DNA of 64,000 bases from Grifola frondosa (taxonomy: Eukaryota; Basidiomycota; Agaricomycetes; Polyporales; Grifolaceae), in contig LUGG01000027.1 of the NCBI GenBank assembly GCA_001683735.1, positions 310,001 to 374,000 on the forward strand, read 5' to 3'. The position numbers and the translations under genes were made by a program. The notes under the pieces are model-generated. The model had not been told where the DNA came from, searched no databases, and worked only from the letters and a program-made list of their open reading frames with translations. Positions 1 through 11,850 of the stretch are shown piece by piece (the stretch's first letter is position 1; every line of letters begins with the position of its first letter).

Positions 1-348
1 TCTGCGACCAAGTGGCGTTCTTCGTTAGAGGGTTGCGTACGTTTACCGCGCGAAAAGGGAGATTCAGGGCTCGAAGGTTCGGGTAATCTGGGGGTGAGTG
101 CTCTTTGTGTGCATGAATAGAGGGGTATTGACGGCCTGCTTGGACGAATATGAACGACTCTGCAGCCGTGTCACCCGCCCTCACGGCAACTCTGGCGTCG
201 TAAAATCGAAATTCAGGTCGAACCTCCCACCCCATGTTTTCGGTGCAAGTGTTCGTGTGGTGCGTATCATGTCTTCTGCTTTACGACAGTAAAGTCTCAT
301 GAAATGTGCTTGTCACGTCAATAGATGCTCTATCCCTCTACTATCTGA
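1..348. other. no gene recognised
   Basis: Only short unconvincing reading frames are present, with no recognisable protein or RNA. It probably holds the 3' flank of the hypothetical gene that follows on the minus strand. Confidence 0.4.
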
Positions 349-989
349 TTACCTTGCTCTTTGTATCTTCGGCATTCCTGTCTCGCATCCACATATTGCA
401 ATATGACCATGCCCATGGCTTACATGCTGTGTGTCCTGTACCACGTCGGTCTCTATTGTTATCAGCCTGCTTTCCTCGGCCTTGACCATCCTCGATAATG
501 TGCGACCGGTACCATAATGGACCATTTCGTCGCAGCCAGGACATTCTGAATGCTCTCCTACTTCACTTGGCGCGTCCGGTGTTTCTACTATGAGCCTTAT
601 CACCAGGATACAGTGAGGAGTCTGATAAGTTCAGAAAGAATATGTTTGTTGGTGGTCAGAATTGCAAGCCAGCGCCGTCCGACGTCCGTAAACAGCGGCA
701 CTTTGAACTCGAAACCAACAGTGGTTTGCAGACCCGCGGCATCCGGGTCCTGAACTGTGCTGAACATCGCGTGCGACTCTGGGTACATCACGGTCAACTT
801 TGCCACAACTTTATCTACGTTGCGCCAATCGGTGCTGATGAACAATCGCCACAGTGCTGAAGCTTGAAGGCGGGTCCCGATAGACAATTGGATTAGCTAT
901 TTCAGCAAGCCAGTCGTTTTGCATAAGTATACTGAGAGTGACCCAGACACTCCGGTCCTTACCCCAGCCAGCGGTAAGAGCATCCTCAT
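349..989 (-). CDS. hypothetical protein with Cys-rich C-terminus, divergent from ACC1
   Basis: Function not recognised. The chain starts at the ATG whose first base is 989 (MRMLLPLAG), runs through a ~60 nt intron (donor GTAAGG, acceptor AATAG near 895) and continues in an open frame (LIQLSIGTR... TDVGRRWLAILTTNKHIL). Near 615 the frame shifts by one base, then coding-like sequence continues (RLIVETPDAPSEVG) to a stop at 349-351, about 205 residues. The C-terminal part has ECPGCDEMV and, 50 residues on, ICGCE, so a CxxC...CxC metal site is possible but unproven. The intron joining two open frames and the position head-to-head with ACC1 argue for a real gene. The frame break resembles the one-base losses seen elsewhere in the window. 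Confidence 0.5.
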
Positions 990-1110
990 TGGCTGCTGAC
1001 GTAATCTCAAGGTGTTGGGGAACCTGTCAAAGGATAGCAAAGTATCTGTTGCCTCTCCCCTTCATCTTCTACTGCTCTTCAGCAGTTGACACCATAGCTT
1101 TCCGCTGACC
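990..1110. promoter_or_regulatory. shared promoter between hypothetical gene and ACC1
   Basis: Only 121 bp separate the two divergent start codons, so both 5' UTRs and core promoters must lie here or reach into the neighbouring genes. A pyrimidine-rich stretch (CCTCTCCCCTTCATCTTC, near 1052) precedes the ACC1 ATG. No TATA box was recognised. Confidence 0.45.
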
Positions 1111-4100
1111 ATGACGACCTACGACCATTCAAAAGTCGCCCAATTCATCGGTGAGTGTTGAGCCGGTCGACGAGCTCGATGACGGACATTCAGGATTGAC
1201 GCGTGACATCACATATAGGCGGTAACACATTAGACAAGGCACCTTCGGGGCCTGTTTCGGACTTCGTCAAGAGGAATGGAGGGCATACAGTTATTACAAA
1301 GGTAAGTGCGGTTCATTTGGAGACGCGTCGGATTGGCGTTCGGGATCGCAGGCAGCGGAAATGCGCTTATCTTCCTTCACGGATGAGGACACGTCTTCTC
1401 CGGAATGAAATATTCTGTGCGTCTGGCGTAACGGGATGCGTGGTTCATCCCGAGTCGCTCGACAGAGCGTGAAAATTAGCCTTCACGTATGTGCTGGCGG
1501 TCAGGATGAGCATAGCGTAAATGATACTATGCTCCGGTACAGACGGGTTTCGGAGGAAGTGGCGTCGGAACCGTCCCCATATCTATTCGATCGTGTCCAG
1601 TGTGTTTTATCATATGCAGGCTAGCTTGAGGTGGAGGCATTGAAAAACGTAAAACACGTCACCGACCGCATATAGTGAGAGAAGATATATGCGGGTTCTG
1701 ACAATGCTGAGCACCCCGACGCAACGGCCTCCTTCGTTCTGAATACATTATTTGGTAACAAACCACTAACTAATACTCTTTCTCAGGTCCTCATCGCAAA
1801 CAATGGTTCGTACGTTGGCGCGTGAGCCTTGACACCATTACTGATTTCTTGTCTGTAGGTATCGCCGCCGTTAAAGAAATCCGCTCTATCCGGCAATGGA
1901 GCTATGAGACGTTCGGAACTGAACGTGCAGTCGAATTCACTGTCATGGCGACACCAGAAGACCTCAAGGTCAACGCCGAATATATTCGCATGGCAGATCG
2001 TTATGTCGAAGTCCCTGGTGGTTCGAACAACAACAACTACGCCAATGTTGATCTCATCGTAGATATTGCCGAACGCTCTGGCGTTCACGCGGTGTGGGCG
2101 GGCTGGGGACATGCATCTGAGAACCCTCGCTTACCCGAGACTCTGGCGGCAAATAAGATTGTGTTCATCGGCCCTCCGGGCAGCGCCATGCGCAGTCTGG
2201 GAGACAAGATCTCAAGTACCATCGTTGCGCAGAGTGCCAACGTGCCAACCATGGCGTGGTCGGGCTCTGGGATTTCCGAGACCGTCTTGTCGGAGCAGGG
2301 ATTCGTGACTGTAGCCGACGACGTATACCACCAAGCATGTGTAACGACTGTTGAGGACGGTTTGGCCAAGGCGGAGGAAATCGGCTGGCCTGTGATGATA
2401 AAGGCTAGCGAAGGTGGCGGAGGGAAAGGTATCCGGAAGGTTGAAGCTCCAGAGGCGTTCAAGAATGCATTCCACGCTGTCGCGGGAGAAATTCCTGGTA
2501 AATGCTGCTGTTATAAATCTTCAGGATTCTCGATTTGACTGGTTCATAGGTTCTCCTATTTTCATCATGAAGCTTGCTGGACAAGCCCGCCATTTAGAAG
2601 TGCAGCTTCTCGCCGACCAGTATGGCAATGCCATCTCATTATTTGGACGTGATTGCTCTGTGCAGCGTCGTCACCAGAAGATTATTGAAGAGGCTCCTGT
2701 GACGATCGCGAATCCCGATACATTTGAGAAGATGGAGCGCGCAGCTGTGCGACTGGCGAAGTTAGTCGGATATGTCAGCGCCGGTACTGTAGAATGTAAG
2801 TCCTGCTGTCATCCTAAATTCCAGCAGATGCTAATATCGGCTATGTAGATCTTTACAGCCACGCGGAGGACGTCTTCTACTTCCTGGAGTTGAACCCTCG
2901 TCTTCAGGTCGAGCATCCTACGACTGAAATGGTGTCTGGAGTCAATCTTCCTGCAGCGCAGCTTCAAATCGCTATGGGGTTCCCCTCCATCGCATTCGCC
3001 ACATTCGCCAGCTCTACGGTGTTGCACCGAACGCTACATCCGAGATTGATTTCGACATGGTGAACCCTGACGCAAGCAAGCTCCAGCGTAAGCCTCGACC
3101 CAAGGGTCACGTCGTCGCCGTTCGCATTACGGCGGAGAACCCTGACGCCGGATTCAAACCCTCCTCTGGATCGCTGCAGGAACTCAACTTCCGTTCAAGC
3201 ACGAATGTGTGGGGCTATTTCTCTGTCAGCACCGCTGGTGGGCTGCACGAGTTCGCCGACTCGCAGTTTGGCCACATCTTCGCCTATGGCGAGGATCGTA
3301 GTGAGAGCAGGAAGAACATGGTAGTCGCGCTGAAGGAGTTAAGCATTCGCGGTGACTTCCGTACGACGGTCGAGTACCTCATCAAGTTGCTCGAACTACA
3401 GGCATTTGAGGAGAACACGATCACAACCGGCTGGTTGGACTCCCTGATCAGCAACAAGCTCACGGCTGAACGACCGGTTACCACTTTGGCTGTGATTTGC
3501 GGTGCGGTGACGAAGGCTTACCTCGCCTCTGAAGCATGCTGGAGCGAGTACAAGCGTGTCTTGGACAAGGGTCAAGTGCCTTCTCGCGATGTCTTGAAGA
3601 CTGTGTTTGGCATCGACTTCATCTACGACAATGTTCGCTATTCTTTCACTGCGACGCGTTCTTCTTCCACTCTCTGGACTCTCTACTTGAACGGTGGCCG
3701 CACTATGGTCGGTGCACGTGGCCTTGCTGATGGCGGTCTGCTTGTCCTCCTGGATGGCAAGAGTCATTCAATCTATTGGAGAGAGGAAGTCGGCGCGCTT
3801 CGTTTGTTGGTGGATGCGAAGACATGTCTGATCGAACAGGAGAATGACCCAACACAACTGAGGAGCCCTAGTCCCGGAAAGCTGGTTAGGTTCCTGGTGG
3901 AGAGCGGAGATCATATCAATGCCGGCGAACAATATGCTGAAATCGAGGTTTGTGATACAATTTGTCTCAAGGTGAAATATTCATTCATATTGTTTGACAG
4001 GTTATGAAGATGTACATGCCGCTCGTCGCTTCCGAGGACGGTGTTGTGCAGTTTGTGAAGCAGCCCGGCATCAGTCTAGAGCCTGGTGATATCCTTGGTA

Positions 4101-7100
4101 TCCTCACCCTCGACGATCCCGCTCGCGTGAAGCATGCCAAGCCGTTCGAAGATCTTCTCCCCACCATGGGTACTCCCGGTGTTGTTGGTACTAAGTCCCA
4201 CCAGCGCATGAACTACTACCTCGCTATCCTGAACAACATACTTGATGGCTTCGACAACCAGGCGATCATGGCTTCCACGCTCAAGGACCTCATTGTTGTC
4301 TTGCAGAACCCAGAGCTTCCGTTCTCCGAAGTCTCGGCAATCCTTTCGACCTTGTCGGGTCGTATGCCAGCGAAGCTCGAAGAGAGCATCCGTAGCGCGA
4401 TTGACACGGCGAAGACGAAGGGCGAGGGCGCGGAGTTCCCTGCTGTCCGCATCAAGAAGCTCATTGACCATTTCGTGGAGGACAATGTTCGTTCGCAGGA
4501 CAGGACGATGTTTAGGTCGCAGCTTGGCCCGCTCCTTGATGCTGTAGAGAGATATCAAGGCGGCCTAAAGGCGCACGAGACCGATGTCATTGCGGGTCTG
4601 TTGGCTCGCTATGAGGAGACCGAACAGTTGTTTGGAGGCAGCATCGAGGCACGTGTCCTGACCCTCAGGGAGCAACACAAGGACAATCTGGACAAGGTTG
4701 TGTCTCTTGTTCTTAGCCACATCATGGCCCACAGGAAGGGGAGGCTCGTCATGGCTATCCTGGAGCATGTGAAGAACAGTGGTTTAACCGTGTCCAACCC
4801 AGACTCGAAGTTGTACCAAGTATTGCAGGGGCTTGCCGCACTCGAGGCGAGGTACGTCCGTTGTACAATAAGGTCGAATGCTTTGATCCTGATTTAAAAA
4901 CGTAGATCTTCAACTCAAGTTGCCTTGAAGGCTCGTGAGGTCCTGATCTCCGGCCAAATGCCCTCGTATGAGGAACGCAGGTCGCAAATGGAGGCGGTCC
5001 TCAAAGCATCGGTTAACAATAGCTATTATGGCGAACAAGGTTCCGCGGTGAAGTTAGTTCGATTATTTTCTGCAACGAAGGTTGTTCACTGATCATCTAT
5101 GCAGGATGCCATCTACCGACGTGCTCAGAGAGCTGATAGATTCGAGGTACACTGTTTACGATGTGCTTCCCACGTTCTGGAATTATATCGAGCAAATGGT
5201 TGCCCCGGTATGGAATTATGCTACTGTTGATTCTCTCTTACGCTAACGTTCCATCGTAGCTGCTCTTGAGGTATACGTCAGACGCGCATACAAGGCATAC
5301 ACTTTGTTGTCCGTTGACTACGAAGAAGGAGATGGCATGGATGACGGTGAAGCACCAAATGTGGTCACCTGGCGTTTCAATCTTGGACAATCGCCTTCGC
5401 CTCCGTCAACGCCCCGCTTTGGCCGAGAGTGAGCAAACTTCGCACTACGTAGGTATATATAACTGACTTTTCAGCAGTGAACAACCGAGACGGCAGGCTT
5501 CTGTGAGCGACCTCACCTACATGATCAATGCAAACCAGAAGCAACCTCTCCGAACGGGCGCGATTGCCTCATTCCCCACTCTTGCAGCATTGTCGCGCGG
5601 GTTTGACAAGGTCGCAGACATGCTGCCTTTGTTCGACTTGGAGAGTACAGGCAGCGCTATGGAGTGAACAACCAACCGCCTAACGTGCTGAACATGGCCC
5701 TGCGTATCTTCAACGAAGCGGACGACATGTCTGAGGATGCCTGGTACGAGAAGATCATCGAATTGGTGAACAGCCGGCGTACCGTTTTGACTCGACGCGG
5801 TGTTCGTCGAGTTTCCGTCCTCATCTGCAGGCCTGGGCTCTACCCTCTGTACTTCACTTTGCGTGAGATGGGTGGCTCCTGGAGTGAAGAACAGGCGATC
5901 CGACACATTGAGCCTGCCCTTGCATTCCAGCTGGAGCTGAGCCGGTTGTCCAACTACAACCTCACACCCTGCTTCACGGAAAGTAAGCAACTGCAACATA
6001 TACCACGCTGTGGCACGGGAGAACCAGCTGGATAGCCGCTTCTTCATCCGCGCCTCGTTCGCCCTGGGCGTGTGCGTGGCAATATGAACACCGCGCAGTA
6101 CTCATTTCCGAGACAGATCGTCTTGTTACGACAATTCTCGATGCGTTGGAAGTCGTTGGCCCTCAACACGCAATGCGGACGTTAACCACATCTTCATGAA
6201 CTTCATCTACAACTTCCTGTCACATACGAGGATGTCCTGGAAGCAATTTCAGGCTTCATAGAGCGCCACGGCAAGAGGTTGTGGCGTCTTCACGTCACCG
6301 GTTCTGAAATTCGTATCGTCTTGGAGGACAAGGACGGCAATGTGACACCTATTCGCTGCGTTATTGAGAACGTGTCGGGCTTCATCGTCAATTACCACGG
6401 ATACCAGGAGATCATCACGGACAAGGGCACTACCATCCTGAAGTCCATCGGCGAGAAGGGTCCTCTCCATCTGCAGCCCGTTCACCAGGCCTATCCCACG
6501 AAGGAGTCGCTGCAGCCGAAGCGTTATCAGGCTCACCTCATCGGTACCACATATGTTACGACTTCCCTGATCTGTTCGCTAAGGCATTGAGTAATGTCTG
6601 GGCCAAGGCTCGGAGTATCAATCCTGCTTTGATTGCACCGAAGAACATTTTCGAGTCTCGCGAACTGATCCAGGACGAACATGATCAACTACAGGACGTG
6701 GGTAGGACTCCTGGCAACAACACATGTGGTAGGTTGGCTGGGTGTTCACCATGAGGACACCGGAGTATCCAGAAGGCCGTCGCGCCGTTGTAATTGCCAA
6801 CGATATCACGTACAAGATTGGCTCCTTCGGTCCTGCGGAAGACCAGTTCTTCTATCTGGCTTCGCAATACGCTCGCGAGCAAGGCCTTCCCCGCATATAT
6901 CTCTCAGCGAACTCCGGAGCTCGTATTGGATTGGCAGAAAAGTGCTGAGCCTCTTCTCCTGTGCTTGGAATGATCCAGAGCACCCAGAGAAGGGTATAGA
7001 ATATCTTATCTCACACACGAGAATTTCCTCAAACTTCAGGAGAAAGCCGCTTCTGCATTCGCACAGTGGAAATTGAGGACGATGGAGAGCGGCGACACAA

Positions 7101-8808
7101 GATCACTGATATCATTGGTGTCCAAGATGGGCTGGGTGGAGTGCTTGAAGGGATCCGGATTGATCGCCGGTGAGACTTCTCGTGCATACGACGATATCTT
7201 CACCATTACCCTCGTCACCGCACGATCGGTCGGTATCGGTGCATATCTCGTGCGCCTTGGCGAGCGTGCTGTCCAAGTCGAAGGCCAGCCCATCATCCTC
7301 ACTGGAGCCCCCGCTCTCAACAAGGTTCTCGGCGAGAGTGTACACTTCGAACTTGCAGCTTGGCGGCACCCAGATCATGCACAAGAATGGTGTTTCCCAT
7401 CTCACAGCTGGCAGCGACTTGGAAGGCGCCACTCATATCCTCGAGTGGCTCTCCTACGTCCCGGAGGCCAAGGGCTCATCGCTGCCCATCCTCGATCTTG
7501 CAGATCCTTGGGATCGTGATATTGGGTACAGCCCACCAAAGGGACCTTATGACCCGAGATGGTTCATCGAGGGAAAGACTGACGAGCAGACGTCGGAGTG
7601 GCTGTCTGGTTTCTTCGACAAAGGATCTTTCCAGGAGACGCTCAGCGGTTGGGCGCAGACGGTCGTTGTCGGGCGCGCACGACTCGCAGGCATCCCCATG
7701 GGCGTCATCGCCGTCGAAACTCGAAACCATTGAGCGTGTTGTCCCTGCGGACCCCCAACCCTTCCTCGTTCGAACAGCGCATCATGGAGGCCGGTCAGGT
7801 TTGGTACCGCGAACTCAGCATACAAGACTGCACAAGCTATCTTCGACTTCAATCGAGAAGGCTTGCCGTTGATCATCTTCGCTAATTGGCGTGGGTTCTC
7901 TGGCGGTCAGCAAGACATGTACGACGAGATACTCAAGCAAGGGTCGAAGATTGTCGATGGCTTGTCGAGTTACAAGCAGCCCGTCTTCGTCTACATCGTC
8001 CCGAACGGCGAGCTTCGTGGCGCATGGGTCGTGCTTGATCCTTCATCAATTCGGAACAGATGGAGATGTTCGCTGATGTCGACGCTCGTGCGGGTGTCCT
8101 GGAACCAGAGGGTATTGTCGAGATCAAGATGCGCCGGGACAAGATCTTGAAGTTGATGGAGCGCTTGGACTCAAAGTATGCTGCACTGAAGAAGGACAGC
8201 ACCGACACATCAAAGAGTGCGGAGGCGCGTGCGGAGGCTGCGGACGAATTGGCCAAGAGGGAAACGCTCTTGCAGCAGACCTACAGGCAGATCGCCCTGC
8301 TGTATGCTGATCTCCACGAGTGAGTTCGACTTTCATGTGTGTTTAATCGGTCAAATACTGATCTGTTTTGTGTAGTCGTACCGGTCGTATGGAGGCGAAG
8401 GGTTGTGCAAAGGCGGTCGTTTGGAAGAACGCGCGTCGAAGCTTCTACTGGGCCGTTCGCGCGAAGGTAGCCCGGTCAGCTGCGTTAGCCAAACTCGCCG
8501 TAGCCAGTCCCGAGTCCTCCTTCGAATACCGCTCTCGGTTGCTGGATTCGTTGGCGTCCATCGAGCCCACGACTGATCTTCGCATCGTCGCCGAGAAAGT
8601 AGAGAGCCTGGACCTGACTGCGACCCTAGCACAGTTGAAAGCGGACCACCTTATGCGTCAGATGTTGGCGCTAGCTCATGAGGACAGGAAGGCGACCTTG
8701 GACGGATTGGTCCGATTGGTGGACAACCTTGCTGATGACGAGAAGCAGGCTTTCGTCAACGCACTCCAAGCGTCTACTCGGTCACCAGGTACGAGTGTCG
8801 GCGCGTGA
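1111..8808 (+). CDS. ACC1: acetyl-CoA carboxylase (multifunctional, cytosolic), frame-disrupted in this assembly
   Basis: Carboxylates acetyl-CoA to malonyl-CoA, the committed step of fatty-acid synthesis. Start [14 protein letters not shown], chosen because a clean intron joins it to [12 protein letters not shown] and [15 protein letters not shown]. Biotin carboxylase follows (glycine-rich [30 protein letters not shown]), then the biotinyl site VMKMYMPL at about residue 710 (3999-4022), the central domain, and the carboxyltransferase ([34 protein letters not shown]). Expected length is about 2,200 residues. Introns are short except one of ~486 nt (1302-1787). About 19 frame breaks, mostly one-base losses, occur (e.g. 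~2979, 5641, 6000, 6052, 6096, 6171, 6213, 6556, 6731, 6940, 7005), densest at 5.6-8.1 kb. Every conserved block resumes after each break, so sequencing error is more likely than a dead gene. Confidence 0.95.
1302..1787 (+). other. unusually long ACC1 intron
   Basis: Donor GTAAGTGC follows ...HTVITK and acceptor TTTCTCAG precedes VLIANNG. The intron is about 486 nt, while the other ACC1 introns are about 50-70 nt. I see no convincing coding sequence inside. It could hold a regulatory element or a small RNA, or be a grown intron. Confidence 0.7.
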
Positions 8809-9176
8809 CTCCGTTGGGCCCTAAAACTCATCGCGTTCTATTCAGGACCGCCATCGTATGCGAACGCGTCTGCATAGATCTTGAACATTTAGAAGAGACC
8901 ACATTCTGGTGTAGTAGTATAATTTCTGTTGTGTTTTTGTTCTCTGCATGCTTTCCATAGCCTAGCATACCTGTTTTTTTGATCCCGCATGCATGTTCTC
9001 GGTTGTAAATACTCATAGATAGATAGATTCAATACATTTCTCTCAAGCTCCCTGTCTCAATTAGGAGCTATTAAGAGACACATCGCGGCGCGATCACGTG
9101 CTAGACGCGTCGCTTTTGGGCGTCTAAAATGATGTTGAATTTGGGTCCCATCACCGCGTCGCAGGGCGGCTAATCG
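8809..9176. other. ACC1 3' flank and kinesin promoter
   Basis: T-rich stretch with AATACA-type polyadenylation-like sequence near 9030, followed by GC-rich sequence with CACGTG at 9096. No gene is seen. Confidence 0.5.
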
Positions 9177-11667
9177 ATGTCTCGCCTCCCAAGATTGCAC
9201 TCTTCACCCGACCGACTACGGCCAGGTCCATCCATGGCCTCTTCCTCCAGGAAGGTGCCGCTAACCTCATCGACTACGGCTACCAGAATGGCGTCGACAT
9301 CTCTCAAGCGCAAGGCATCGCCGCAGGAAGACAACATAGAACAACCTCGAAAGCTTGCTGCTATCGCGGAGGCCGATACTAACCAGCCCCTACGGTCATC
9401 GAGAATTGCAGCTGCTAGAACAGTGAAGCCACCACCCCCTCTTACCAGACCCAGGGCTCCGGCCTTGACGGCAACGACGACGATAACAACAAGACGAACG
9501 ACGCGCGCCACAAGTGCACCCCAAAGATCGCCCCAGTGCGCCCGCCCGCCCGACCGGCTGTCAGAGGGACGCGATCAACTGCAGCATCTGCAGAAGATAA
9601 ACGCTTCCAGACTCTTCAAGAACAGATATCGTCTCTCGAAGCCTCCCGCGCTGCCGATGCTGCTCGATTGGACGCTACGTTGGCTCAGGAGAGAGCTAAA
9701 GTTGCTGATCTGCAGGCCAGCCAGAACGCCATGGCACGGGAGCTGATGAATGCCCAATCTCAGGAGAGAACGCAGCGGCAGGAGTTGGACATCGCGAGCG
9801 ATGAGCTGAATCAGCTTAGGCGGCGACACGCGCTCGAGGTCCAAGATCTCAATATGGATATTCGCAGAAAAGAGCGGGAGCTGAGGGAACTGAAAGAGGA
9901 GTTGCGCTTATGTCAGGGCGACTTAGATCGGGAGCGAGAAACGGTGGCGACACTGAAATCGACGATATCACAGCAGGCGACCGCACATCTATCACTCACA
10001 GCGCAGATCACTGCCATGCAAGCCGAGAAGGCTGCGTTCCAGGTCGAGTTCAATGCGACATCGAGTGCAAAATCGGCACTCTCTCTGGATCTAGAATCTT
10101 TGCGGAAGAGGTGCGCAGAGTTGGAGCAAGAATGTCGTGAAGGTGAAAGCGTGCGGCGGAAGTTGCACAATATGGTGCAGGAGCTCAAGGGCAACATTCG
10201 CGTCTTCTGTCGTGTGCGCCCGCTCTTGCCTTCCGATGTGCCTTCTGGTGGCCTTATCAAGTCGACTTCATCCGGGGAAGCCCTTCGACTTCTCCCAGTC
10301 CTGACCCCGAAGAAGAGGCCAGACATAGAGAGGAGGCCATGGCTCGCATTATCTACCCCGACAAGATGGACCACAAGGATATCGTGCTGAGCTCTTCAAG
10401 CGAGAGTGCCACTGGACAAGAGAGAAAAGACGAGTGGCAATTCAACTTTGATCGCGTATGCTCCTCGCCTTTTATTCAATCTTCATCTGACACTCTGTGT
10501 AGGTTTTTGAACCTCATTCTACCCAGGCTGAGGTGTTCGAAGAGATATCTCAGCTCGCGCAAAGTTGTACGGATGGATACAACGTCTGTGTCTTCGCATA
10601 CGGCCAGACTGGCTCTGGCAAGTCGTTCACCATGGAGGGCGGCCAGGTTCGTGATCGCTCAATCGATGTGGCTGCACGGTGCTGATCCGTTGTAGACGGA
10701 GACGACTACGGGAATGATTCCCCGGGCGGTTGATCAAGTATTTAGAGTCTCAGATGACTTGAAGCGCAAGGGATGGGAGTACAAGATGGAAGGCCAGTTC
10801 CTCGAAATCGTGTGTTCCCTTCTCGTTCATGTCTATGATATCCGGCTAAGTATCGGGTACAGTACAACGAAACTATCAATGACCTGCTGGGCAAGGCCGA
10901 GTTCGACAAGAAGAAGCACGAGATCAAGCATGATCCAAAGACGGGTCGTACCACTGTCACCGACGTGAATGTTGTCCGGCTCTCCTCCCCACGCAAGTGC
11001 GCACCTTACTTTCGCTCGCACAGAGCAGGCGCACTGTCGCGGCAACGTTGATGAATGAGCGCTCGTCACGCTCGCACTCCGTGTTTACACTGCGCATCCT
11101 CGGTGAAAATCCGCTCACCGGGGAGACATGCGAAGGGAGTCTGAATCTCGTCGATCTCGCTGGGAGCGAACGCCTCGAGAAAAGTGGCGCCGCAGGAGAC
11201 AAGGACCGCCTAAAGGAGACACAGAACATCAATCGCAGTTTGAGCGCACTCGGGGATGTCATTGCTGCGCTAGGCGAGAAAGGCGAGGGAAAGGGAGATA
11301 AGCACATCCCGTACAGGAACTCCAAGGTAGGAATGTGAAGAAATGTATTGTGACAATAGCGTCTAACTGTTGTCTCCTACGCAGCTTACATATTTGCTCC
11401 AAAATTCACTGAGCGGGAACTCCAAAACGCTAGTAAGCTCTTCATGTATAACGAACGAGAGTAAAATGGTTAACTGTTGCTTAGATGGTTCTCAACCTCT
11501 CGCCACTCGCCACTCACCTGAACGAATCTCTATGCTCTCTTCGCTTTGCCACTAAGGTCGGTAGTCCTTCAATGCATATATACTACTTTTCAATGTCTTT
11601 TCTCTTGCAGGTCAACAATACCACCATCGGAACGGCGAAGAAGCAAATTCGCAATGCCTCGTCGTGA
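9177..11667 (+). CDS. kinesin-14 (C-terminal motor, minus-end directed; Kar3/KlpA type)
   Basis: A Kar3/KlpA-type motor for spindle assembly and nuclear movement. The N-terminus is basic and Ser/Thr-rich, then a long coiled coil ([20 protein letters not shown] through [12 protein letters not shown]), then the kinesin-14 neck/motor junction [15 protein letters not shown]. Motor motifs in order: P-loop [11 protein letters not shown], switch I NERSSRSH, switch [15 protein letters not shown], and the C-terminal helix [13 protein letters not shown]. The motor at the C-terminal end identifies kinesin-14. Introns are ~50 nt (for example 10810-10862, joining LEI to YNETINDLL). Frame breaks occur near 9530, 10260-10300 and 10990 (a C-run in SSPTQV); the protein continues each time. 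It ends ...KQIRNASS at 11667, tail to tail with APN2 (183 bp). Confidence 0.93.
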
Positions 11668-11850
11668 TGAGCATTTAATGATGTTTATTCTCTTTCTTGT
11701 GCATTGTGCGTTGTTTTTGGACAAAGCATATATCACATTCGCTGTACATCAAAGTGTAAAGATTATGATTACAAGTAGTAGTCCTCCCGTCCTGGATATG
11801 GATACAATATGATTGACAAAAATTGCACAAGAGGCAGATGCCGCCACAAT

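Noticed and set aside
1111..8808. ACC1 as a pseudogene
   Set aside because: Conserved residues persist through all domains after each break, and the same kind of break affects other essential genes nearby, so sequence error is the simpler explanation.
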